A stretch of DNA of 16,462 nucleotides from Proteobacteria bacterium UBA7821. Lineage in GTDB: Bacteria > Pseudomonadota > Gammaproteobacteria > Comchoanobacterales > Comchoanobacteraceae. Every line of letters begins with the position of its first letter. The first letter of the stretch is position 1. Below are positions 1 to 7,789 of this stretch, in pieces. Both the position numbers and the translations under genes were made by a program. The notes under the pieces were generated by a model. It was not told where the DNA came from, made no database searches, and worked only from the letters and a program-made list of their open reading frames with translations. The stretch is taken from the NCBI GenBank assembly GCA_002480165.1, contig DLBP01000054.1, positions 1-16,462 on the forward strand, read 5' to 3'.

Positions 1-1308
1 AGGACCGCAACGGGTAATACACAATCTTTTTTAGGCGAAATTGAGCGTTTAGCGAATTATCATAATAGCTCACGGATCGTGATAACAGAACCCAGTGAGT
101 TCAATTGGCTTGACCAACTACAGCAGTGGAACAAAACAACAAGCTACCCGGTTGAGATTCGTGAAGACACCAGATTTTTATGCAGTAAAGCACAGTTCAC
201 ATCATGGGCAAGTGGAAAAAAACAACTGCGGATGGAGTTTTTTTATCGGTGGATGCGACAACATTATGCGATTTTAATGAACGGATCCAAACCAGTTGGT
301 GGCCAGTGGAATTATGACAGTCAAAATAGGCAACCAGCAGATGAGCAACTGTCAATACCCAACCCTTTTCATTGTGAGCCTGATTTAATAACATCTACAG
401 TGATGACCATGGTCGAACAACTGTATCCGGATCACTTTGGCGACATAGAGCCATTTTTTTTCGCCACAACGAGAACAGCCGCCTTAGCAGCGTTGAAAGA
501 TTTCATCGACAGTCGACTGGCTGATTTTGGCCCCTACCAAGATGCGATGCTTCAAGGATCACCGTGGATGTATCATGCCCACATTAGCTTTTATTTAAAT
601 TGTGGTCTTCTGGAGCCAATGGAATGTATCCAAAGTGCCTTAACAGCCTATCACGATGGTATGGCCCCATTAAATTCAGTAGAAGGCTTTATCCGGCAGA
701 TTCTCGGATGGCGAGAATTCATTAGGGGTATTTACTGGCTTAAGATGCCAGAATATCAGTCGCTTAATTACCTGGAAGCACAGGCGCCACTCCCAAATTG
801 GTACTGGACAGGTAAAACGAAGCTTAATTGTCTCCGACAGTGTATTACCGAGACGCAACAAAACGCCTATGCGCATCACATTCAACGACTGATGGTACTG
901 GGTAATTTTGCTTTGATTGCAGGCATTCACCCAGATGAAATCAATGAGTGGTACCACATTGTCTATATGGATGCCTACCAGTGGGTCGAATTGCCCAATG
1001 TGTCGGGCATGGTCTTATTTGCCGATGCTGGAGTGGTTGGCTCAAAACCCTATGCTGCTAGTGGTGCTTACATTAACAAAATGTCTAACTATTGTCAGGA
1101 CTGTTGTTACAACGTCAAAGAGAAGACGGGTAAAGATGCTTGTCCATTTAATTATCTGTATTGGGATTTTTTGATCAGAAATCGTGAGCAATTACAACAC
1201 AATCAAAGAATGTCCATGATATACGCAACACTTGGCCGAATGAGTGCAGATCGGGTCGAGACAATTCAACGTGATGCTGAGTTGTTTTTGAATGATATTG
1301 GTCAATAA
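1..1308 (+). CDS. Iron-sulfur bacterial cryptochrome/photolyase (PhrB (6-4) photolyase type), 5'-truncated by window edge
   Basis: The frame is open from base 1 to the TAA at 1306-1308 (435 codons), so the true start lies outside the window; the GTG at 79 is internal. The family repairs UV (6-4) photoproducts using FAD, a lumazine-type antenna and a 4Fe-4S cluster. Seen: the family block EIREDTRFLC followed by KQLRMEFFYRWMR, a FAD-domain stretch (QILGWREFIRGIYW) and a C-terminal block ACPFNYLYWDF. Four cysteines, at codons starting 829, 1093, 1102 and 1141, are spaced 88, 3 and 13 residues apart. This is exactly the spacing of the cluster ligands Cys350, 438, 441 and 454 of Agrobacterium PhrB, and it implies about 73 N-terminal residues are missing here. 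A DUF2256 gene follows directly. Some relatives act as photoreceptors rather than repair enzymes, and sequence alone does not decide this. Confidence 0.93.
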   Translation, partial: RTATGNTQSFLGEIERLANYHNSSRIVITEPSEFNWLDQLQQWNKTTSYPVEIREDTRFLCSKAQFTSWASGKKQLRMEFFYRWMRQHYAILMNGSKPVGGQWNYDSQNRQPADEQLSIPNPFHCEPDLITSTVMTMVEQLYPDHFGDIEPFFFATTRTAALAALKDFIDSRLADFGPYQDAMLQGSPWMYHAHISFYLNCGLLEPMECIQSALTAYHDGMAPLNSVEGFIRQILGWREFIRGIYWLKMPEYQSLNYLEAQAPLPNWYWTGKTKLNCLRQCITETQQNAYAHHIQRLMVLGNFALIAGIHPDEINEWYHIVYMDAYQWVELPNVSGMVLFADAGVVGSKPYAASGAYINKMSNYCQDCCYNVKEKTGKDACPFNYLYWDFLIRNREQLQHNQRMSMIYATLGRMSADRVETIQRDAELFLNDIGQ

Positions 1309-1470
1309 ATGGCAAGGATGCTTAAAAAGACAGCACTGGATGAAAAAATATGTCCTGTCTGTAAACGACCATTTAAATGGCGTAAGCGTTGGGAAAAAGT
1401 GTGGTCTCAGGTCAAGTATTGTTCTGAGCGTTGTCGACAGTTGAAGCGTAATATTAGGCGAAATAGTTAA
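1309..1470 (+). CDS. DUF2256 small zinc-ribbon-like protein
   Basis: This 53-residue protein starts at the ATG immediately after the photolyase TAA, with no base between, so it is probably translated by coupling. It carries CPVC, a basic/aromatic stretch (KRPFKWRKRWEKVW) and then CSERC, giving two cysteine pairs that could bind zinc, and ends in a basic tail. This is the DUF2256 pattern. From family knowledge, DUF2256 genes commonly sit beside or fused to cryptochrome/photolyase genes, as seen here. The molecular function is unknown. A role linked to the photolyase is inferred from position only; the basic surface could contact nucleic acid. Confidence 0.88.
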   Translation: MARMLKKTALDEKICPVCKRPFKWRKRWEKVWSQVKYCSERCRQLKRNIRRNS

Positions 1471-1485
1471 ACAGAGGAGTCGGGT

Positions 1486-2136
1486 ATGGGTGTGTTAATC
1501 GAGTTAAGACAAGCGTCTAAATCCATTACTGTATCAGATTCAGTGCAGTTAGACATTATCAAGTCATGTTCATTATCGGTATCATCGGGTGAATCTGTTG
1601 CGATTGTAGGTCCATCTGGTTCAGGAAAGACAACGTTGTTAAACCTAATGGCTGGTTTTGACCAACCAACCAGTGGGGAAGTTAATCTATTCGGGCAGCC
1701 GATGTCACAAATGAATGAATTAGAAAAAATCCAATTACGTGGTAGTCGACTGAGTTTTGTATTCCAGGACTTTCATTTACTACCAGCTTTGACTGCTTTG
1801 GAAAATATTACTTATTTGTTAACCATGCACCACAAAGATCATATTCATGAAACAGCCCACTATTGGCTGGAGCAAGTGGGTTTATCTAAGAGAAGTGGTC
1901 ATTTACCCAGTCAATTGTCTGGTGGTGAGTGCCAGCGTGTTGCCATCGCAAGGGCTTTTGCTCTGGGTGCTGAGTTAATTCTTGCGGATGAACCAACCGG
2001 TAATCTGGACAAATCAACCAAAGATAAAGTGGTTGATTTGTTTTTTGAATGCCAGTCAAAACGTTCAACTGCTGTCATTATTGTGACGCATGATCTGTCT
2101 CTAGCCGATCGGTGTGGTCGACAGTTGACTTTATAA
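1486..2136 (+). CDS. ybbA: ABC transporter ATP-binding protein, YbbA/LolD-like
   Basis: A 216-residue ATPase subunit of the MacB/LolD/YbbA group, likely powering the FtsX-type permease encoded next. Seen: Walker A GPSGSGKT (residues 42-49), Q-loop Gln at about 94 in FVFQDFHLLP, signature LSGGECQRVAIARA (from 144), Walker B LILADEPTGNLD (from 164), and the switch histidine in IIVTHDLSLA. The length is close to E. coli YbbA. A ribosome site GAGGAG (1474-1479) lies six bases before the ATG. The gene starts 15 bases after the DUF2256 stop and precedes the permease by 33 bases, so the three may share a transcript. LolD is the main alternative; the single large 811-residue permease downstream, rather than a LolC/LolE pair, argues for the YbbA type. 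Confidence 0.9.
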   Translation: MGVLIELRQASKSITVSDSVQLDIIKSCSLSVSSGESVAIVGPSGSGKTTLLNLMAGFDQPTSGEVNLFGQPMSQMNELEKIQLRGSRLSFVFQDFHLLPALTALENITYLLTMHHKDHIHETAHYWLEQVGLSKRSGHLPSQLSGGECQRVAIARAFALGAELILADEPTGNLDKSTKDKVVDLFFECQSKRSTAVIIVTHDLSLADRCGRQLTL

Positions 2137-2169
2137 AATCATGCGTCCAATACAACTGGGAGGAGGAAT

Positions 2170-4605
2170 ATGCTAAGTCAGTTTCGGTTTTTTTGGGTGC
2201 AACTCAAATACATGCCACAACTACCGATGCTGTTTTTGGTTTTGTGTGTGGGTTTTACTTGGGTCAATGTGCTGTATTTAGTACAGGTTGGTGTTGAGAC
2301 AACGATCAACGATCAGTCTTCCAAGTTATTGGGTGGTCAGCTTCGAGTCAGAACTGATAATCCGTTGCCACAACACCAGGTGGATTTTCTGCAAGACACC
2401 GGTATTCAATACAGTCAGGCCCAGATGTTTAGGAGTATGATCGTTTATCAAGATACATTTTCGTTGGCATTGGTTAAAGCGATTGATGGTCAGTTTCCAC
2501 TGGCTCATTCGTGGCATGTTGTGGAGCAGTTGCATCCAGGCGAATTGATATTGAATTCAAATGATGTGTGGTTAACCACTGACTCAGCGTTGGCCTTAGG
2601 TGCTAAACTGGGTGATAAGATTGAGATTGGTTATCACACCTTTAACGTGGCAGCAATTGTATTAGCTGACCTTGAACAAATGGGTAATTGGTTTGAATTG
2701 TCACCTAGGGTCTATATCAATCTTGGTTCTGTTGACAAGACACAAGTGATACAGCCAGGTAGTTTATCCTTTTGGCACTGGTATTTTGTTGGTGAATCAG
2801 AGGCTCTCGAGTCACTAAAACAGCGACTTAAACAGGATCAAGCCAGCACAGATATGATCGAGACAAATCAGGAGAGTGAGTTCAGAAAACACGTGGTTTT
2901 GGATCGAGTTTTTAGTTATTTGCACTGGTTTGGTATGATGAATATCGGTTTGTTAGCCATCATGCTGGTGTTGTTAACGCAGCGATACGTCATGAATACA
3001 AGCTACCTCGTGGGTGTTAGCGCTGCATTTGGTGTGCCATCAAAGCTTGTGTTTAAATATTTATTGGCGATTTATTTGTCAATCGTTTTGACTAGTATCG
3101 GTGTTTCTTTACTGCTTAGCTTATTTAGCTACGGATTGTTATCCAATGTCATATTGCATGTATCGGGTTACTCTTTGTCACAGGTGTCAACGTCACAACT
3201 GGTGATCATGGGTTTTTTGTCTCTAATCATTGTCATGGGTTTGACCTGGCCTATGCTACTTCAATTGGCTCAAACGAAAGCAAAGGACTTGCTGACACAA
3301 GCCGATTCTGTTGAGTGTTTAGTTAGCCCCTTAGTGATTGTCTCAGCCTTAGTGTCGATGGGTGTATTATTTTCGTTACAATTACGCAGTCCATCAACTG
3401 GCTTGTTAGGGTTGTTCAGTTGGTCCTTAGTTTTATTGTCCCTAATGTTGCTATGGCATGGGTTCGTTAAACTGTTAAACGCCATCGGGCACGCATTGCC
3501 TTTGCCGTTGCAATTTGCAGTGTCCCATATTCGCTATTACCAATCATCGTATCGTGTGTACTTGGTGGCTATTGTTTCAAGCCTTTCTTTTGTATTAATT
3601 TGCACCATTCTGACTCAATCATTACAAGGTTTTTTAATCGATCATCACGATGATGAGTCACCAAATTATTTTGCTATCAATGTGTCTGATGATGATAAAG
3701 ACCGTCTGCAGGTTTATCTCGATGACAATCGTTGGGCTTACAGTCAAATCTATCCAGCGATACGAGGACGCTTGGTTTCTGTCAATGGTGAGCCTATTGA
3801 AAGTCGTTATGGCGCAAAACGCATTCAGAACGATTATCTACTCAGAAGACCACTGAACTTGACGGTATCTGAATCCCTTCCAGTCTCAAATGAAATCATT
3901 GCGGGGCAATGGTTAACTGGACAGGAAGCATTCAATTCGGTGTCTGTGTCGAAGAGTTATGCGAAGCGCTTTGGACTGCAGCTGGGGGATGAAGTCTCAC
4001 TAAGAATTGGTGATAGAGAAATCGCTGCTGTCATTACCAGTTTTAGAGACATTGATTGGTACAGCTTCCAACCCAACTTTTTTATGATTTTTCATCCATC
4101 CATACTAAATAATTATCCTGCAACATGGCTGACGAGCTTTTATGCGCCTCCAGAAGACAAGGCAAAACTGATCAATATGGTCAAGCAATTTCCCAATATG
4201 ACATTGATTCAGATAGGCGCTATCGTAGAGCAACTGTCTCATCTGATTACTTATGTTGGTTTGATGTCGTCAGTCATCGTTTATTTGAGTTTTATGTTTG
4301 CGTTGTGTTTGGTGATTAGTGTTGTCAAGCTACAACAAAAGCAGCGGGATAAAGATCGACAGCTGATTACAAAACTTGGTGGCCCCAAGTATTTGTGGCG
4401 ATACTCATTACAATTAGAGTGTGTTTTACTGGTTATGTATGTGGTAATTGTCGTACTGATGCTGAGTTATGTGCTTAGTCATTTATTGTTATTAATGCTC
4501 AAGTTGCCAGTAGCTCAAGATGGAACAATTTACCTAATTTTCTCAGGTTGTGCCAGTCTACTATTGTTGAGTGTTTTTCATTTTAGTTTATTGACGCGGC
4601 GCTAG
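2170..4605 (+). CDS. ybbP: FtsX/MacB-type ABC permease, YbbP-like
   Basis: An 811-residue inner-membrane protein, about the size of E. coli YbbP (just over 800). By eye, a first membrane segment lies at about 17-42, a periplasmic domain follows to about 250, then a block of hydrophobic segments (about 252-370 and 386-485), a second periplasmic domain (about 490-690) and a C-terminal group of segments (about 695-805). This is the duplicated FtsX layout expected of YbbP. The sequence KLGGPKYLWRYSLQLE resembles the cytoplasmic coupling region contacting the ATPase. A strong ribosome site GGAGGAGG (2159-2166) precedes the ATG. With the upstream ATPase it should form a mechanotransmission-type ABC system of the inner membrane. 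The substrate is unknown; in E. coli the pair is next to tesA, which is absent here. Confidence 0.87.
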   Translation: MLSQFRFFWVQLKYMPQLPMLFLVLCVGFTWVNVLYLVQVGVETTINDQSSKLLGGQLRVRTDNPLPQHQVDFLQDTGIQYSQAQMFRSMIVYQDTFSLALVKAIDGQFPLAHSWHVVEQLHPGELILNSNDVWLTTDSALALGAKLGDKIEIGYHTFNVAAIVLADLEQMGNWFELSPRVYINLGSVDKTQVIQPGSLSFWHWYFVGESEALESLKQRLKQDQASTDMIETNQESEFRKHVVLDRVFSYLHWFGMMNIGLLAIMLVLLTQRYVMNTSYLVGVSAAFGVPSKLVFKYLLAIYLSIVLTSIGVSLLLSLFSYGLLSNVILHVSGYSLSQVSTSQLVIMGFLSLIIVMGLTWPMLLQLAQTKAKDLLTQADSVECLVSPLVIVSALVSMGVLFSLQLRSPSTGLLGLFSWSLVLLSLMLLWHGFVKLLNAIGHALPLPLQFAVSHIRYYQSSYRVYLVAIVSSLSFVLICTILTQSLQGFLIDHHDDESPNYFAINVSDDDKDRLQVYLDDNRWAYSQIYPAIRGRLVSVNGEPIESRYGAKRIQNDYLLRRPLNLTVSESLPVSNEIIAGQWLTGQEAFNSVSVSKSYAKRFGLQLGDEVSLRIGDREIAAVITSFRDIDWYSFQPNFFMIFHPSILNNYPATWLTSFYAPPEDKAKLINMVKQFPNMTLIQIGAIVEQLSHLITYVGLMSSVIVYLSFMFALCLVISVVKLQQKQRDKDRQLITKLGGPKYLWRYSLQLECVLLVMYVVIVVLMLSYVLSHLLLLMLKLPVAQDGTIYLIFSGCASLLLLSVFHFSLLTRR

Positions 4606-4619
4606 AATAGGACTATAAA
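4591..4619 (+). promoter_or_regulatory. Sigma-70-type promoter for the cysQ-like gene
   Basis: TTGACG (4591-4596) and TATAAA (4614-4619) are separated by 17 bases; each matches consensus at five of six positions. The -35 box lies inside the last codons of the permease gene and the start point would be near 4626, just upstream of the ATG at 4652. It suggests the phosphatase gene is transcribed independently of the transporter. Found by eye. Confidence 0.6.
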
Positions 4620-4651
4620 TCGAAATGATGAGGTAATGAAAGGGTTGGTTG

Positions 4652-5413
4652 ATGTCACATTGGGTAGACGAGAATTGGAAAGCGCTACTGAGTCAAATTG
4701 GATTTACGGTTAGAGATCTTTGGCAGAACCCGAGTGTTCAGTCTAAACCAGATGGTCAACCGGTCACGAATGTGGATTATGCGGTTCAAGATTTGATTGT
4801 GACATTTTTGTCTAAGCATTATAGTGCTGATCTATGTGTGTCAGAAGAAAATCTACAGACAGTAGACACGACTTCATCGCCACGGGTGTGGTTAGTTGAC
4901 CCAATTGATGGTACGCGATCTTTAATTAAGGGGAAACCTGAGTTTTCTGTATCGATTGCTCTGATTGACCATGGGCGTTTAACGATGGCTGTTGTATACA
5001 ATCCCATACTTGATGTTATTTATTGGCTAGAAGATGGCAAATCACTGTATCATCAGGGTCGATCACGATCGAGAGATAGCCGGCCGGTTGTACTGACCAG
5101 TCATCAGCACCATAAAATAATCGCTAGGCAATTGAATGATGTGACCTGTTATCCAGTTGGATCGATTGCTGAACGAATGGCCATGACAGCGGTTGGTTTT
5201 GCAGATGCGACGATTGGTTTATTTGATATGCATAAATGGGATGTGGCAGCGGGCACGATGCTAGCAGAGTCAACGGGTCATATCGTGACTTGTCGACAAG
5301 GTGATCAATTAGATTGGGGGAGTGATTCGATGGGTGTTGGTGGCGTTGTTGTCGCCAAACCAGATCTTCATCAGAAGATTCTACAAGCAGTTGGTCGAAT
5401 AAACAATTACTGA
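4652..5413 (+). CDS. cysQ: Inositol-monophosphatase-family protein, 3'(2'),5'-bisphosphate nucleotidase (CysQ)-like
   Basis: A 253-residue Mg-dependent phosphatase. Seen: metal-binding SEE (64-66), the family signature WLVDPIDGTRSLIKG (from 80, with DPIDGT at 83-88), FSVSIALIDHGRLTMAVVYNP, and the C-terminal metal motif KWDVAAGTMLAESTGH (from 195). The residues around DPIDGT and the following strand resemble CysQ, which hydrolyses 3'-phosphoadenosine 5'-phosphate left over from sulfate assimilation. Inositol-1-phosphatase or a related sugar phosphatase is the alternative. A TTG three bases upstream (4649) is also in frame. I chose the ATG because AAGGG at 4640-4644 sits seven bases before it. 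Its own promoter appears to overlap the permease gene end. Confidence 0.77.
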   Translation: MSHWVDENWKALLSQIGFTVRDLWQNPSVQSKPDGQPVTNVDYAVQDLIVTFLSKHYSADLCVSEENLQTVDTTSSPRVWLVDPIDGTRSLIKGKPEFSVSIALIDHGRLTMAVVYNPILDVIYWLEDGKSLYHQGRSRSRDSRPVVLTSHQHHKIIARQLNDVTCYPVGSIAERMAMTAVGFADATIGLFDMHKWDVAAGTMLAESTGHIVTCRQGDQLDWGSDSMGVGGVVVAKPDLHQKILQAVGRINNY

Positions 5414-5441
5414 AGTAACCGATTGTTATTCTAGATGACAT

Positions 5442-5514
5442 TGGCCGGGGGCGGAATCGAACCGCCGACACGAGGATTTTCAGTCCACTGCTCTACCAAC
5501 TGAGCTACCCTGCC
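5442..5514 (-). tRNA. tRNA-Phe (anticodon GAA)
   Basis: The complement strand folds as a 73-base cloverleaf. The D stem is GCTC/GAGC, the anticodon loop is CT-GAA-AA (anticodon at 5479-5481), the variable loop is GTGTC, and the T arm is a GGCGG/CCGCC stem around TTCGATT. Arm lengths and the GTGTC variable loop match bacterial tRNA-Phe. Two stem positions do not pair: A4 with G69 in the acceptor and T28 with T42 in the anticodon stem. After the discriminator A73 the next bases are ATG, so CCA is not encoded and must be added. It lies 46 bases downstream of yggX on the same strand but has a good promoter of its own. Confidence 0.93.
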
Positions 5515-5523
5515 AACAGAGAT

Positions 5524-5552
5524 ATTAAAACTTTAATTGTAAGCATAGTCAA
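5524..5552 (-). promoter_or_regulatory. Promoter of tRNA-Phe
   Basis: Read on the minus strand, TTGACT (5552-5547) and TTTAAT (5529-5524) are 17 bases apart, each five of six to consensus. Transcription would begin a few bases before the mature 5' end of the tRNA at 5514, leaving a very short leader for RNase P. It lies between the yggX stop and the tRNA, so the tRNA need not depend on mutY-yggX read-through. Confidence 0.6.
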
Positions 5553-5560
5553 GAACAACT

Positions 5561-5839
5561 TCAACTTTCTTCTGGTTGATAGCCAGTTGGTGACACCTCT
5601 TTGTTATGAAATAAAAAAGCTTCCATTTGTTCAAATAAGTATTGTTGAGACTTGGGTTCAGATAGGTCTAATCGATTTTCGTTGATAATCATGATTTGGT
5701 GTTTCAGCCAGAGGTCCCATGCTGCTTCTGAAATATTGTGTTGAATTTTCTGTCCCATTTCCCCCGGTACTGGAATATGCGTTAAGGCTGGTAACGATTG
5801 ATTAAGTTTCTGGCAGTAGACAGTCTTGTGTTTGCTCAT
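5561..5839 (-). CDS. yggX: Fe(2+)-trafficking protein YggX
   Basis: A 92-residue protein matching YggX along its length: the conserved start with VYCQKLNQ (one cysteine, residue 9), PGEMGQKI, ISEAAWDLWLKHQIMIINENRL, and the end FLFHNKEVSPTGYQPEE. YggX protects iron-sulfur proteins from oxidation and is thought to handle labile iron in the cytoplasm. It follows mutY and its first 38 bases overlap the mutY 3' end in another frame. I kept the start at 5839 because the family begins only a few residues before this cysteine. No strong ribosome site is visible (GAGAAA before ATAT-ATG), which fits translation coupled to MutY, itself an iron-sulfur enzyme. Confidence 0.95.
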   Translation of the reverse strand: MSKHKTVYCQKLNQSLPALTHIPVPGEMGQKIQHNISEAAWDLWLKHQIMIINENRLDLSEPKSQQYLFEQMEAFLFHNKEVSPTGYQPEES

Positions 5840-6920
5840 ATATGTTTCTCAAAATAGTTGCGATTGGTTTTGGTGTTGCAATCTCGCTTGCATCATTAAA
5901 CCCAGTGAATTCTGATTCTAAATGATCACTGAGGGATTTGTCAAGGGTAACGAGTTGACTCGATAGGTATAATCTTTTGTGTGTGAGCTGGTGTCGGTGT
6001 TCGCCTAACGCTGTGATGTGTAACAATTGCTCTTTGTGCTCTTCTAGCCACGCTTGTTGCTCTGATGGATCTTCGAAGATTAAGGGGCAGTAGAGCCCTC
6101 CCCAAATGCCGCCAAGGGCTCTTTTTTTCATCAGAATCCGCTTTTTACAGTGTGACTTGATAAAAATCAAGTAATAATTTAAGGGCGTTTTTTTAATTGT
6201 TACAGGCTTGACAGGGATGGTGTCTACGCTGTTGTGTTTATGGGACAAGCAGTGGTGATTAATTGGACATTGTTGGCAGTGTGGGGCTTTTTTTGTGCAG
6301 ACTGTTGCGCCTAAGTCCATGGTGGCCTGTGTGAAAATATGACACTGATGGTGTGGGGTAATCGACTCAGATAACTGCCAAAGTTGTTTCATGGTTCGAC
6401 TGCTGTTTAATGGTTCTGAAATTTCAAACAGTCTGGCTAGCATGCGTTTGACGTTGCCATCTAATATTGGTGCCGATTGCTGATAACCTAACGATAAAAT
6501 AGCCCCAGCAGTCGATCGCCCAATTCCAGGTAGCGATTGTAGCGCTTCGATTGATTGAGGGAGGCGACTTTGGAAATCACTTATAATCAGTTGTGCAGCT
6601 TTGTGAATGTGGTTGGCACGACTGTAATAGCCTAAACCAGCCCAGTAGACCAGAACCTCATCGAGCGCTGCATGGGCTAGGGTGTCAACATCTGGGAATC
6701 TCTGGATAAACCGGTTATAAAATGGAACAACTGTTGCCACTTGAGTCTGCTGGAGCATGATTTCAGATATCCAGACATGGTAAGCGGATTGATGTTGCCA
6801 TGGTAGGTGATGACGACCATGCTTTTGTTGCCAATCAATTAGGCATTGAGCGATTTGATCTAATTTGGCTGTCACGTGTGTGTCTATGGGTGAACCGGAT
6901 AATACCTTTGCATTATACAT
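5802..6920 (-). CDS. mutY: Adenine DNA glycosylase MutY
   Basis: A 372-residue base-excision repair enzyme that removes adenine mispaired with 8-oxoguanine. Seen: catalytic Glu53 in SEIMLQQTQV, helix-hairpin-helix LPGIGRSTAGAI (from 130), catalytic Asp154 in ILDGNVKRML, and a 4Fe-4S loop with Cys208, 215, 218 and 224 (spacing 6-2-5). A C-terminal NUDIX-like domain follows (about 245-360, including GGIWGGLYCPL) that recognises 8-oxoguanine. Residue numbers are 16 above E. coli MutY throughout, so the annotated start may be about 16 residues early. A GTG at 6873-6875 would give a more typical N-terminus, but neither start has a convincing ribosome site. It is divergent from trmB and upstream of yggX, as in many gammaproteobacteria. 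Confidence 0.96.
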   Translation of the reverse strand: MYNAKVLSGSPIDTHVTAKLDQIAQCLIDWQQKHGRHHLPWQHQSAYHVWISEIMLQQTQVATVVPFYNRFIQRFPDVDTLAHAALDEVLVYWAGLGYYSRANHIHKAAQLIISDFQSRLPQSIEALQSLPGIGRSTAGAILSLGYQQSAPILDGNVKRMLARLFEISEPLNSSRTMKQLWQLSESITPHHQCHIFTQATMDLGATVCTKKAPHCQQCPINHHCLSHKHNSVDTIPVKPVTIKKTPLNYYLIFIKSHCKKRILMKKRALGGIWGGLYCPLIFEDPSEQQAWLEEHKEQLLHITALGEHRHQLTHKRLYLSSQLVTLDKSLSDHLESEFTGFNDASEIATPKPIATILRNIYEQTQDCLLPET

Positions 6921-7000
6921 GATATCATTGAAGTATGAATAGTATTTTTTGGTCTGATGTGATCAAGGCATGGGATTAATGCTTGGCTGGGATATTGGGC

Positions 7001-7030
7001 TTGTCATTGTCGCCTATTGTATTGTATTAT
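7001..7030 (+). promoter_or_regulatory. Possible promoter of trmB
   Basis: TTGTCA (7001-7006) and TATTAT (7025-7030) are 18 bases apart in the mutY-trmB divergent gap. The boxes match consensus at five of six positions each. A G-rich ribosome site (AGGGGG, about 7045-7050) follows before the ATG at 7056. Confidence 0.45.
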
Positions 7031-7055
7031 AACAGCCGACTGACAGGGGGTTTAT

Positions 7056-7769
7056 ATGAATTGTTCCGATCAAAAAAAGAGTTTTGTCATCAGGCAGGGG
7101 AGACTTAAGCCAACCCAGCGCAGTATTATCGAACAAAGTGTTGAGCTAGACTGTGTCATCCAATACGACGCTAAGTCGCTTGACTGTATAAACACAAACC
7201 GGGCGCTCATTGTGGAGATTGGCTTCGGTGTGGGTGGTGCGTTTTGCCAGATGGCTAAAGACAATGAGGCCTTTGAGTTTTTAGGGATTGAGGTTTACCC
7301 AAAAGGGTTTGCCAGTTGTGCCATTCGGATCGATCAGGAAGCATTAAGGAATGCCCATGTCATTCGCCATGATGCGGTTGAGGTAGTTGAAAACTGCATA
7401 CAGCCTGCTTCAGTCGATCAATTTAATATTTATCAACCCGATCCATGGCCTAAAAAGCGACATCACAAAAGGCGTTTATTACAGAAAGATTTCTTGAAAC
7501 TACTACTCAGTCGGCTCAAGCGCATGGGTAGAATTCACATCACAACAGACCATCAAGAATACGCACAGTCGATTCAAGAACAGCTGGATTTGTGTGGTGA
7601 TGATTTATCTTATGACAGGATTCAACAGAGGCCACACTTCCGACCAGTGACTAAATATGAGACGATCGGTCAGAAGCAAGGGCACACCCACAGTGAATTC
7701 ATGGTGCACAATTGTCTAGATGCAGTGGTATCTAGTCGGATTAGTCAAGAGTGGCCCGAGAGGGAATAG
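7056..7769 (+). CDS. trmB: tRNA (guanine-N7-)-methyltransferase TrmB
   Basis: A 237-residue S-adenosylmethionine-dependent enzyme (E. coli 239) that makes m7G46 in the tRNA variable loop. Seen: the SAM-binding motif VEIGFGVGG (53-61), FEFLGIEVYPKG with the acidic ribose-binding residue, and the family signature PDPWPKKRHHKRR (128-140). The C-terminal block TKYETIGQKQGHTHSEFM corresponds to the substrate-contact region of the family. A glutamine precedes PDPWP where a phenylalanine is common. A G-rich ribosome site lies about five bases before the ATG. It is divergent from mutY, a conserved gammaproteobacterial arrangement. The tRNA-Phe in this window has a G at position 46 and is a plausible substrate. 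Confidence 0.95.
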   Translation: MNCSDQKKSFVIRQGRLKPTQRSIIEQSVELDCVIQYDAKSLDCINTNRALIVEIGFGVGGAFCQMAKDNEAFEFLGIEVYPKGFASCAIRIDQEALRNAHVIRHDAVEVVENCIQPASVDQFNIYQPDPWPKKRHHKRRLLQKDFLKLLLSRLKRMGRIHITTDHQEYAQSIQEQLDLCGDDLSYDRIQQRPHFRPVTKYETIGQKQGHTHSEFMVHNCLDAVVSSRISQEWPERE

Positions 7770-7789
7770 GGCTCATTGAGATTGAGGAT

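Noticed and set aside
5402..5428. AT-rich hairpin AACAAT...ATTGTT with inner TACT/AGTA, a possible terminator of cysQ or of the tRNA
   Set aside because: The stem is AT-rich with a bulge, overlaps the cysQ stop codon and lacks a proper T-run on either strand. It is not convincing as an intrinsic terminator.
5124..5471. Open frame of 115 residues on the minus strand
   Set aside because: It runs antisense to the cysQ-like gene and into the tRNA-Phe, and has no family resemblance. It is a shadow frame.
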